NCBI GenBank assembly: GCA_029976005.1
Contig: JARKOQ010000096.1
Span: 62,001-126,000, forward strand
Direction of reading: 5' to 3'
Length of the DNA stretch: 64,000 nt
Source: Aggregatilineales bacterium
Lineage (GTDB): Bacteria > Chloroflexota > Anaerolineae > Aggregatilineales > Ch27
This document shows, piece after piece, positions 49,627-57,210 of the stretch; position 1 is the stretch's first letter; each line of letters begins with the position of its first letter. The notes beneath the pieces are model-generated. The model was not told the DNA's origin and did no database searches. It saw nothing but the letters and a program-made list of their open reading frames with translations. A program made the position numbers and the translations under genes.

Positions 49627-50304
49627 TCAGTCCGGCGCATGAGTCCGCGGGCTGGCGGCGGCGTCCTTGTGGTAGAGCCAGCGGGCCAGTTGCCCACCGG
49701 CCGCCAGCAGCAGCACCGTCATCACGCCAAAGGCAAGCTGGATGCGGAGCGACTCCGTATCCCGGATAGGCGCGGGCGGATGGAGGACTCGCTCGGTCAC
49801 GTTCAGCAGCAGGATCATGATCGCCACGACCGCGACGTTGACCAGTCCGGGCGCCATCGGGTGGTTGGAGAAGAGCAGCACCGCCTGGGCAATCAGCATC
49901 AGGGCCATCATCTGGAAGGCCATCAGGAAGCGCGGCTCCATCAGGAAGGTCAGATTCCAGGAGTTGTTGGCCCAGGTCGCGTTGGCTGCCAGAATGCTGA
50001 CCGGGATGTAGAGCGCCCACCACAGGAGCGCCACTCGACTCAGGGCCTTACTCGCGGCGTGAAGCCGCCCGCTCCGCCGCAGCAGGGCGACCAGCCCCAC
50101 CCCTGCCGCCGCGAACCAGGTCAGCAGCGAGGCCCAGACCAGCGCGCCGTGGAAGTAGACCAGGCGGGCGTTATCCCCGCCGAGCGTGCGCTCCGGCGGG
50201 GCGGTCACCGCCACCAGCAGGGTAAGGACCAACATCACGGCGATGCTGGCCCAGATCAAGCGGCGATCGAGAGCACTTCTCAGACCAGCCTGTAGAAAAG
50301 ACAA
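49627..50304 (-). CDS. Six-helix membrane protein of unknown function
   Basis: A protein of about 225 residues with six predicted helices. The segment R-L-V-Y-F-H-G-A-L-V-W-A-S-L-L near residue 50 recalls the H-x-P-x-A-W region of CcmC/CcsA cytochrome assembly proteins, but the Trp-rich haem motif is absent, so no function is assigned. A TTG start (50304) has GAGGAG 8 nt upstream; GTG 50313 is an alternative. It precedes the GT-C-like gene by 46 bp on the same strand. Confidence 0.6.
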   Translation of the reverse strand: MSFLQAGLRSALDRRLIWASIAVMLVLTLLVAVTAPPERTLGGDNARLVYFHGALVWASLLTWFAAAGVGLVALLRRSGRLHAASKALSRVALLWWALYIPVSILAANATWANNSWNLTFLMEPRFLMAFQMMALMLIAQAVLLFSNHPMAPGLVNVAVVAIMILLLNVTERVLHPPAPIRDTESLRIQLAFGVMTVLLLAAGGQLARWLYHKDAAASPRTHAPD

Positions 50305-50467
50305 AGACGGCACTCCTCGGATAACAGCATTCAGCCATCAGCGGTGAGCGAAAGACAAAAACAGCCAGGCTGCGCCATCAACCCCTTACGCGCGCCGCAT
50401 GTGAGAACTGCCGCGCCTGGGTTCGCTTTGCGCTTCGACGCTGCCAGCGGCTCGTCCTCCAGCCGGG

Positions 50468-51529
50468 CTATCGGGTAACGACGAGCACGATCAGCGCGAC
50501 AGCCGCAAGCACGATCCCACTGCTCAGGGCCACGATGCCAAACATCAACATGCGGGGAACCACTCGCTGGCCGGGCAACCGCGTCGCTTTGATCTCATCT
50601 GGAATGTAGTTCAGGAATTCCTTCAGGTCGTCTTCCGCCTGGAAGGCTTCGTCGAGGGTCCCCGTGGCAAACGGGCTGGCGCTGCTGAAGCTGCCGCCCG
50701 CCGCGTCAAGATTGGCGAAGGGATCGTCCTCGGCCACCGGCGCGGTTCGGGCTGCGGGGGCCGGCGTGGATTGGGCCTTGGCGCTACGACTGTCGTATTC
50801 CTCTTCGTAGGTGTTGCTCTGGGGCAGCGCGAACGGATCGAACCGGCCACCGGCGCTGTACTCTTCCTCGGCCGGCTCCGGACTGATCATCTCCGCATAC
50901 GAGGCCGATTCGCTGGCAGGGGATTTCACGTCCAGGTCCAGCAGGAAAGAGTCATCCGCTTGCTGAAAGGGACCGCTGTCCAGGTCGAAGGCATCGCTAC
51001 TCGGCGGAGCGACTGGCTGGGATCGGGGTTCCGAGCCGAGGCCCAGCCCTTCCACCCAGGCGTCGTATTCGTCTTCCGAGGGCAACTGCACGTGCTTTCC
51101 GCTGCCGTGGTACCCACCAGCAGAAGGCGGCTCGGCCGCCGCAGGCCGCCGCTGCTCGAACTGGGCCAGGTCGGACGGATTCGAAACCGGCGCGCTCAGG
51201 TCAAAGGGTGACGGGCTGGCCGGAGCCGGGGCAGGCGGCGCGGGCGGCGGCGCGGACACGCCGCCGTGCTGCTTCTTGGCAAGCTGGCGCCGGATCGACT
51301 CCAACCCCTGCGCCGCGCGAGTATTGTTCGGGTTGATCGCAATGACGTTCTCCAGGCAGATTAACTGGTTCTCCAGCGTATCCACCACGGCGCTCAACCA
51401 CATCCACGCATCCTCGTTGCGCTCGTCTAGCTCGGTCGCTTTGCCGAGCAGTTTGATGGCCTCATCCCGCCGCCCTGCTTTGTAGGCGGCGACCCCTTCC
51501 CGGATCAGTCCCTCAACATTCGAACCCAT
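50468..51529 (-). CDS. TPR protein with acidic linker and C-terminal membrane anchor
   Basis: A 353-residue protein. One or two TPR units (about 1-75: A-A-Y-K-A-G-R-R-D-E-A-I-K-L-L, A-I-N-P-N-N-T-R-A-A) are followed by a long Pro/Ser/Asp/Glu-rich disordered region (80-310). A single C-terminal helix lies near residues 328-352. The cytoplasmic TPR plus tail-anchor layout suggests a scaffold. No catalytic motif is seen. The ATG at 51529 is chosen over an upstream in-frame ATG at 51595. Confidence 0.7.
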   Translation of the reverse strand: MGSNVEGLIREGVAAYKAGRRDEAIKLLGKATELDERNEDAWMWLSAVVDTLENQLICLENVIAINPNNTRAAQGLESIRRQLAKKQHGGVSAPPPAPPAPAPASPSPFDLSAPVSNPSDLAQFEQRRPAAAEPPSAGGYHGSGKHVQLPSEDEYDAWVEGLGLGSEPRSQPVAPPSSDAFDLDSGPFQQADDSFLLDLDVKSPASESASYAEMISPEPAEEEYSAGGRFDPFALPQSNTYEEEYDSRSAKAQSTPAPAARTAPVAEDDPFANLDAAGGSFSSASPFATGTLDEAFQAEDDLKEFLNYIPDEIKATRLPGQRVVPRMLMFGIVALSSGIVLAAVALIVLVVTR

Positions 51530-51932
51530 CTCTCGTGCTCCCGTCTGAACGGGCGGCTGTTCGCGGCGCGCCCACCAACCGGCCGCGCCCATCACCGCCG
51601 GTGTTGCTTGCAGGTATCATACCACATCCCGCGAATCGCAGGCCACGCCCCCGTGTCTTCCAGAGCAACCGCATCCAAACACAGTCTGAACCGCCACAAC
51701 ACCAGAAAAATGTGCGCCGCGACAGACTCGCGCCGACCGTACCGAGATCGCAGGCGAAAAGACTTGAAAGCCCTCTCTTTGCCTCGCATCCTTCGCGATC
51801 CTTGCGGTAAGCTGTTTTTCAGTTTGGCGTGCCAGTCTGCGGCAGCCAGCCAGGAAGTTGCCCGCCGGACAGGATTGGGATAAGGTGGACGCGGTTTTCG
51901 GGCACCCGCGTGCCCTTTCACGGAGAATTCGC
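51530..51932. other. Divergent intergenic region without recognised gene
   Basis: This 403-bp gap lies between two divergent genes. A pyrimidine-rich run (51770-51815) with TTTGC and CTTCGCG words resembles the style of the dispersed repeat near 27340 and 59135, but does not align well. No coding ORF with a ribosome site and no clear promoter is seen. Confidence 0.5.
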
Positions 51933-52628
51933 GTGAGACGCTTGGATCGTTTTCAGATGGCCGGCTGGCTCGCTTTTCTGGCGCTGCTCCTGGCAGGCTG
52001 TAGCGTGGAAAACCTGGATGGCGTCACCCTGGTCGCCCCGGTGATCATGCCCACCAGCACCCCCCAGCCCACCCCCACCCCGGACCCGCTGGCGCTGGAA
52101 CTGCCCAACCTGATCGAGAAAGAATTCATGGGCACGCAGCTTACATTCCGGTATCCGGACGGCTGGACAACCGACGAGGGCGGCCAGTATCTGAACGTGT
52201 ACAGCACCGATCCGGACACGCCGGCCGGCGTGGGGATTTTCATCTCGCTCACGCGCGGGGTGGGGCTGAACAGCGATTCGGAAGAAGCCCTCGCGCCGCT
52301 GGCCATGCAGGTCTTCCTCCAGAACGCGGTGGATCATGGCTTCGCCAATCCGGAGACGGTGCCGGGCGAAGGGGAAGCCCTCGGTTTCGACTGGGGCGCA
52401 CACGACGCGGCGCTCTTCGGATGGCAGACTGCGGATGGCGCCACGACCGGGCTTCAGATCGTGCTCATGGACAGCAGGCGCGATCGCTTCGTGCTGTTCA
52501 CCCTGCAAGCAGCCAGCGACCAGTGGCCCGGACTGGAACCGACTTTCAAGGCGATCCTGGCTTCGGTGGCGTTGGACGGCGAAGCGCTTCCGGCCGGGGA
52601 CGTACTGGCCGCTTACGACGCCCGCTAA
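51933..52628 (+). CDS. Lipoprotein of unknown function
   Basis: A 231-residue lipoprotein. The signal peptide ends with L-L-L-A-G-C (Cys about 24), then a short T-P-Q-P-T-P-T-P-D-P linker. The exported domain (about 60-230) has F-R-Y-P-D-G-W near residue 75 and a V-L-F-T-L-Q-A segment, like the PsbP/MOG1 or DUF1795-type folds that start with a Y-P-x-x-W motif. The GTG start follows GGAG with a 7-nt gap. It is divergent from the TPR gene and convergent with the M42 genes. Confidence 0.7.
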   Translation: MRRLDRFQMAGWLAFLALLLAGCSVENLDGVTLVAPVIMPTSTPQPTPTPDPLALELPNLIEKEFMGTQLTFRYPDGWTTDEGGQYLNVYSTDPDTPAGVGIFISLTRGVGLNSDSEEALAPLAMQVFLQNAVDHGFANPETVPGEGEALGFDWGAHDAALFGWQTADGATTGLQIVLMDSRRDRFVLFTLQAASDQWPGLEPTFKAILASVALDGEALPAGDVLAAYDAR

Positions 52629-52640
52629 TCCCCTCCACCC

Positions 52641-52681
52641 ACGAAAAAAGCCCCGGCCGCTGTCTTGCGGGCCGGGGCTTT
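52641..52681. terminator. Bidirectional terminator, lipoprotein/M42 genes
   Basis: A 12-bp stem, AAAGCCCCGGCC (52647-52658) with GGCCGGGGCTTT (52670-52681), has six As on its left side. It is strong in the minus direction (U-tract) and weaker in the plus direction. Confidence 0.8.
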
Positions 52682-52709
52682 CGATTCAAGGCGCTTGTAC
52701 CGGGTCGCC

Positions 52710-53711
52710 CTAGGCGAGCTGCACCGGCTTGCTGACGATCTCGACCAGCAGATCGACGCTGGCCTGCACATCCACCATGTCCACCGTCTCGCTGACGGTA
52801 TGCACGAAGCGGCACGGCACACTGATGCAGCCGCTGGGCACGCCCGCCCCAGCGAGGCTGATGGCCGACGCATCGGTCGAGCCACGGGTGAGGACTTCCA
52901 TCTGGTACGGGATTCCCGCCGCTTCGGCCCGCTCGACCATCAGGTTCTTGACCGCCGGCGGCACCACCAGCCCGCGATCGTAGACCTTGATCGCCGTCCC
53001 GCCGCCCAGCTTGACCGCCATCTTGCCTTCGGAGCGCGGCGTATCCGGGCAGGCGGTCACGTCCAGGGCGATGCCCAGGTCCGGGGCCAGGCCAAAGGCG
53101 GACGCCCGCGCCCCGCGCACGCCGACTTCCTCCTGGACGGTAAATACGAAGTAGACCTCGTTGGGGATGTTCCCCAGCGCGGCCAGCTTGCGCATGGCCT
53201 CGATGCCAATCGCGCAGCCGATCCGGTCGTCCAGGCTCTTGGCGATGATCCGCGTGCCGCGCTCCTCATACGGCCGGAAGAAGCCCGCTGCGTCGCCTAC
53301 CTTGACGCCGCTGTTCGTATCGGCGCCGTCGCTCACGTCGACGAAGAACGCCGAGATCTCCGGCACGTCGTGGCGGAAGGGCCGCCCTTCATGGCCGACG
53401 ACGCCGGTCGCGCCGTTCTCGAAGCGCACGCGGTTGCCGGACAGCGTCTCCGGGAACACCCCGCCCAGCGGATCGAAGCGCAGGTAACCGGCCTCGTCCT
53501 GATAGGTCACTATCATCCCGATTTCGTCCATATGGGCGGCGACCATGATCTTGAGGCCGCCGCTGCCCATCCGGCAAATCAGGTTGCCGACCGGGTCAAC
53601 CCGGACTTCGTCGGCCAGGCTTTGCACTTCGGCCTGAATCAGGGCGCGAACGTGATGCTCAAATCCACTTGGCCCCCAGGCCTCGACCAGTTTCTTGATC
53701 GTGTCTTTCAT
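52710..53711 (-). CDS. M42-family aminopeptidase, copy 3
   Basis: A 333-residue TET-type metalloaminopeptidase. It has the di-metal ligands in A-A-H-M-D-E-I-G, S-L-D-D-R-I-G, the catalytic Glu pair in V-Q-E-E-V-G-V-R-G, and L-D-V-T near residue 225. S-V-P-C-R-F-V-H supplies the last His. M42 enzymes trim peptides in large cytoplasmic dodecamers. It is the last of three tandem copies. The ATG at 53711 has AGGGGA; an ATG at 53735 also exists. Confidence 0.9.
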   Translation of the reverse strand: MKDTIKKLVEAWGPSGFEHHVRALIQAEVQSLADEVRVDPVGNLICRMGSGGLKIMVAAHMDEIGMIVTYQDEAGYLRFDPLGGVFPETLSGNRVRFENGATGVVGHEGRPFRHDVPEISAFFVDVSDGADTNSGVKVGDAAGFFRPYEERGTRIIAKSLDDRIGCAIGIEAMRKLAALGNIPNEVYFVFTVQEEVGVRGARASAFGLAPDLGIALDVTACPDTPRSEGKMAVKLGGGTAIKVYDRGLVVPPAVKNLMVERAEAAGIPYQMEVLTRGSTDASAISLAGAGVPSGCISVPCRFVHTVSETVDMVDVQASVDLLVEIVSKPVQLA

Positions 53712-53735
53712 GGTTCCCCTGTTTTCCAATCGCAT

Positions 53736-54782
53736 CTACTGGTGTGCCAGCACGCCCGGCCCGAACTTCTCCAGCGCGGCCCGCATCAACTGAACTGCAC
53801 GCGAGATGTCCTCAAGGTCACACACGGCGGCCGGCCCGTGGATGTAGCGGCAGGGCACCGACACGACGGCGCTCGGCACGCCGGCATTGGTCACGAAGAC
53901 CGCCCCGGCATCCGTCCCACCCACGGCTGCCTGCTTGTACTGGTAAGGAATACCTTCCGCCTCGGCCACGCCGCGCAGGTGCGCCAGCAGCCGTGGATCG
54001 ACAATCACGGTTCGATCGGCCAGGGTCAGGGCCGGCCCCTTCCCCAGCTCGGTCACAGGCGTGAACGAGGGGGCTTCGGGGTCGTCCTCGACCGCGGGCA
54101 GATCGTTGGCCATCGTGCCTTCCAGCACGAAAGCCACGTCGGGCTTGATGGCCTGGGCCGCGACCTTGGCCCCGCGCAGCCCGACTTCCTCCTGCACCGT
54201 GAAGGCCACGTGCAGGTCAAACGGGAACGGCTCGCCCTGGATCAGCTCGATCAGCACCGCGCATCCGGCCCGGTCGTCGAACGCCTTGCCCGTCGCCAGG
54301 CGGCCCAACTCGTGGTACTTCGTGTCGAACGTCCCCCGGTCGCCCACCTTGACCTTGCCGTTGGCCTGCTCCTTTGAACTGGCCCCGATGTCGACCCGCA
54401 GGCGATCGAGATTGACTACGGCGCTGTCATGGCCCAGGTGGATGGGCTTCCACCCGATCACCCCTGGAACCCGATCCTGGCCGAAAACCAACCGCAGTCC
54501 GGGCAGAATCCGCGCGTCGAAGCCGCCGACCCCGGCGACCCGCAGCGTGCCATCGCCCTCCACTCCCATCACCATGAAGCCCACTTCGTCCATGTGGGCG
54601 GCGACCATCACACGGGGATCACCGGGCTGAGGGTTGCGGCCGCGCTTGACGGCCAGCACGTTCCCCAGCGGATCGATCCGGATGTCCTCGACATGCCCCT
54701 GGATCGCCTTGAGGATGACGCCACGCACTTCTTCTTCCGCGCCGGACACACCGAACGCATCAGACAGCTCCTTCAACATCAT
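53736..54782 (-). CDS. M42-family aminopeptidase, copy 2
   Basis: A 348-residue paralogue with V-A-A-H-M-D-E-V-G, A-F-D-D-R-A-G, V-Q-E-E-V-G-L-R-G and V-P-C-R-Y-I-H. After the Q-E-E block it has V-L-E-G-T (Glu where the other copies have Asp), a ligand difference that can affect substrate or metal. Its ATG overlaps the stop of the upstream copy by 4 bp (ATGA). Confidence 0.9.
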   Translation of the reverse strand: MMLKELSDAFGVSGAEEEVRGVILKAIQGHVEDIRIDPLGNVLAVKRGRNPQPGDPRVMVAAHMDEVGFMVMGVEGDGTLRVAGVGGFDARILPGLRLVFGQDRVPGVIGWKPIHLGHDSAVVNLDRLRVDIGASSKEQANGKVKVGDRGTFDTKYHELGRLATGKAFDDRAGCAVLIELIQGEPFPFDLHVAFTVQEEVGLRGAKVAAQAIKPDVAFVLEGTMANDLPAVEDDPEAPSFTPVTELGKGPALTLADRTVIVDPRLLAHLRGVAEAEGIPYQYKQAAVGGTDAGAVFVTNAGVPSAVVSVPCRYIHGPAAVCDLEDISRAVQLMRAALEKFGPGVLAHQ

Positions 54783-55879
54783 GCGGTCTTCTCCTCCCCG
54801 GCGGCGGACTCGGCCAGCGGGTCCTTCCAGGCAATCGTGGTCAGGAAGTCCTCCTCCAGCCCTGCGATGAATTCGGCCAGCAACCGGCCGGTGCGCTTGA
54901 TGTCGCCCAGATCGACGATCTCCACCGGGCTGTGCATGTTACGGAGGGGGATGCTGAGCAGCGCCGTGGGGATGCCGCTCTGGGCCACCTGGATCGGCCA
55001 GGCGTCGGTGCCGCTCCGCCCAGGGATGGGATCGAGCGTCACGTCCATCTCCAGGCGGCGGGCCGCGTCGGCCAGTTTTTCGCCCAGCCCCGGATGGAAA
55101 TTCGGCCCCATGCTGATCACGGGCGCGCTGCCCAGGGCATAGGCATTGTCCCCGTCGCCGACTCCCGGCTGCCTGGCGAAGGTCACATCCAGCGCGATCG
55201 CCAGGTCGGGCTTCAGGTGGTAGGCGGCCACCTCGGCCCCGCGCGAGCCGACTTCTTCCTGGACGGTCGCCACCGCCAGAACATCCCAGCGATGCTGGCG
55301 CGTCTTCAGCTCGTGCAGGCACCAGCTCACCGCGGCCACGCAGGCCCGGTCGTCCAGGGCCTTGCCCATCAGGCGATCCGCCACCAGATCGAGGGCCGGC
55401 ACGTCGACCGTGACCGGGTCGCCGATCCGCACCTTGGCGCGGACTTCCTCGGCGCTCAGGCCCACGTCGATAAGCAAGTCTTCGGTGGCCGGGTACTGGG
55501 AGCGTTCCTCGGCTTTCAGGACGTGGGGCGGCTTGGAGGCAACCACGCCGGGCAGCGGCTCCTTGCCATGCACCATCACTGACTGGGCCATCATCACCCG
55601 GCTGTCGATCCCGCCAAGGCTGGCCACGCGGATGAATGAGCCGTCGATCGCGCGGACGAGCATGCCGATCTCATCCATGTGCGCCGCCAGCATAATCCGG
55701 CGGCGCGGCTGCATGCCGCCGCTCCCCCACTTCGCCCCGATCAGGTTGCCCAGGGCATCCGTGGTCAGGTCATCCACCAGGTCTTGCCAGTCGGCCTGGA
55801 CGGCCTCGCGGACCGGCCCCTCCAGACCGGACGGGCCGTGAGCCTGGGCTAGGCGAATAAGATGCTGTTTGAGATCCAA
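54779..55879 (-). CDS. M42-family aminopeptidase, copy 1
   Basis: A 366-residue paralogue with L-A-A-H-M-D-E-I-G, A-L-D-D-R-A-C, V-Q-E-E-V-G-S-R-G and L-D-V-T. The C-terminal segment I-P-L-R-N-M-H supplies His. The start is TTG, preceded by AAGGAGAGG, and no better ATG is available. The metal-ligand set looks complete. It is first of three tandem genes, so different M42 subunits could co-assemble or cover different substrates. Confidence 0.88.
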   Translation of the reverse strand: MDLKQHLIRLAQAHGPSGLEGPVREAVQADWQDLVDDLTTDALGNLIGAKWGSGGMQPRRRIMLAAHMDEIGMLVRAIDGSFIRVASLGGIDSRVMMAQSVMVHGKEPLPGVVASKPPHVLKAEERSQYPATEDLLIDVGLSAEEVRAKVRIGDPVTVDVPALDLVADRLMGKALDDRACVAAVSWCLHELKTRQHRWDVLAVATVQEEVGSRGAEVAAYHLKPDLAIALDVTFARQPGVGDGDNAYALGSAPVISMGPNFHPGLGEKLADAARRLEMDVTLDPIPGRSGTDAWPIQVAQSGIPTALLSIPLRNMHSPVEIVDLGDIKRTGRLLAEFIAGLEEDFLTTIAWKDPLAESAAGEEKTA

Positions 55880-55927
55880 TGGCCTCTCCTTGCTTGCTGC
55901 AAAAACGGCTGCTCGGCCCCCTCCGGA

Positions 55928-56527
55928 CTACGACCCCTCCTGCGTCGGGGTAGGCAGATCGAGAGTAGGCTGCGGCACAACCGTCGGCGGAGGTTCCGTC
56001 GTCGCCGTGGGTTCCGGGGTATTCGTGATGATCTGCACGGTCGGCAGCGGAGTCCAGGTAAACGTCGACGTCACCGTGGGAGCCGGCGTGCTCGTCACGA
56101 TGATAAACGCGGTCGCCGTGGGGAACGGCGTGAACGTCCAGGTCGGCGGGCGGGGCGTCCAGGTCGCCGGCGGAGGCACGTACTGTCCCGGCGTGACCAG
56201 CGTGCCGCCGCGCGGCGGCGTGGGAGTCGGTAGCGGCCCCTGCGGCAGCGGCGTGATCGTTGGGAACAGAGTCCAGGTCGGCGAAGGCCCCACCTGGCGG
56301 GTCAGGTCAAGGGTCGCCCCGGCGGGCACCGTCGCCCGAACCCGGTCGGAACCATCCCTGGCCAATCCCAGCAGGATCGCGCCCGCGCAGTAACAGGGCA
56401 GCGTGGCCACGATCACCAGGAGCAGCACGGTGTGAATCATCCGCCGCTGGCGCAGGCGCGCTTCACTGATCCGTTCCACGAGGAGCCACTTTCCGTGAGA
56501 TGCAGAGAACCAATCCAGCAGCCGCAC
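55928..56527 (-). CDS. Membrane-anchored Thr/Pro-rich protein
   Basis: A protein of up to 199 residues. One transmembrane helix (about 31-52: M-I-H-T-V-L-L-L-V-I-V) is followed by an exported low-complexity domain of T-P-T-P, T-W-T-P and P-P-T units. It has no globular domain. The start is uncertain (GTG at 56527 with no clear ribosome site; the M-I-H codon is an alternative). It is probably a surface spacer or stalk. Confidence 0.55.
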   Translation of the reverse strand: MRLLDWFSASHGKWLLVERISEARLRQRRMIHTVLLLVIVATLPCYCAGAILLGLARDGSDRVRATVPAGATLDLTRQVGPSPTWTLFPTITPLPQGPLPTPTPPRGGTLVTPGQYVPPPATWTPRPPTWTFTPFPTATAFIIVTSTPAPTVTSTFTWTPLPTVQIITNTPEPTATTEPPPTVVPQPTLDLPTPTQEGS

Positions 56528-56620
56528 GATGTGAAATCACTGCGCGCTGAGGATAGCACGGCGCATAACCCGCTGTCAATTCACCTACCGCCCGGAAACC
56601 GCTTTCCTACCGGATCGACG

Positions 56621-57076
56621 CTATTCCAGCGCCTTCATCGCCAGGGCGACGCTGTCTTCCGGGCTGACCTTAATTCGCGCGTCGAGGATGGTGCCGTCCT
56701 CGCCGATGACCCAGTGCGAGCGGATCACCCCCATGTACTTCTTGCCGTACATCGACTTCTCGCCCCAGACTCCCCAGGTTTCCAGCACGGCGTGGTCGGG
56801 GTCGGACAGCAGGTCGTAGGGGAGCGATTCCTTTTTCTTCCACTTGAGCAGGGCATCCGGCTCATCCGGGCTGAGGCCGAGCACGACCGCCTTGGACGTC
56901 TCAACCTTGAGGAACTGGTCGCGGAAGCCGCAGGCCTGAGTCGTGCAGCCGCTCGTCCCGGCCTTGGGGTAAGCGAACAGGATCACCTTGCGCCCGCGAA
57001 AATCGCTCAGGCGCACCGGACGTCCATCCTGGTTGAGCAACTCGAAGTCGGGGGCTTTCTCGCCAATCTGAGGCAT
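56621..57076 (-). CDS. bcp: Peroxiredoxin of the BCP/PrxQ group
   Basis: A 151-residue thiol peroxidase that reduces peroxides. It starts G-E-K-A-P-D-F and has peroxidatic C44 in A-G-T-S-G-C-T-T and C49 five residues on, the typical PrxQ/BCP arrangement. The usual T-P-G-C is T-S-G-C here (Ser for Pro). The conserved Arg is in V-I-R-S-H-W. The ATG at 57076 follows AGGAG with a 7-nt gap. Confidence 0.92.
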   Translation of the reverse strand: MPQIGEKAPDFELLNQDGRPVRLSDFRGRKVILFAYPKAGTSGCTTQACGFRDQFLKVETSKAVVLGLSPDEPDALLKWKKKESLPYDLLSDPDHAVLETWGVWGEKSMYGKKYMGVIRSHWVIGEDGTILDARIKVSPEDSVALAMKALE

Positions 57077-57134
57077 TCTGAACTCCTGAAAAATAGTGTA
57101 GACACGACAAAATTGGAGAAACCCACCCACCGGC

Positions 57135-57157
57135 GAGTCTCCTCTCCAGACTCTATA
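57135..57157 (-). promoter_or_regulatory. Candidate operator and -10 upstream of bcp
   Basis: The inverted repeat GAGTCT-7-AGACTC (57135-57153) overlaps TATAGA on the minus strand (57152-57157). No good -35 is seen. It could control the peroxiredoxin gene. Confidence 0.3.
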
Positions 57158-57210
57158 CGGCTATCTTACCATCAAACACGGCGGGAGGCTGCTCATTCCA
57201 GTTCATCCGG

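Noticed and set aside
49627-50304. CcmC/CcsA haem-handling protein
   Set aside because: Only a short V-Y-F-H segment is similar; the Trp-rich haem motif is missing.
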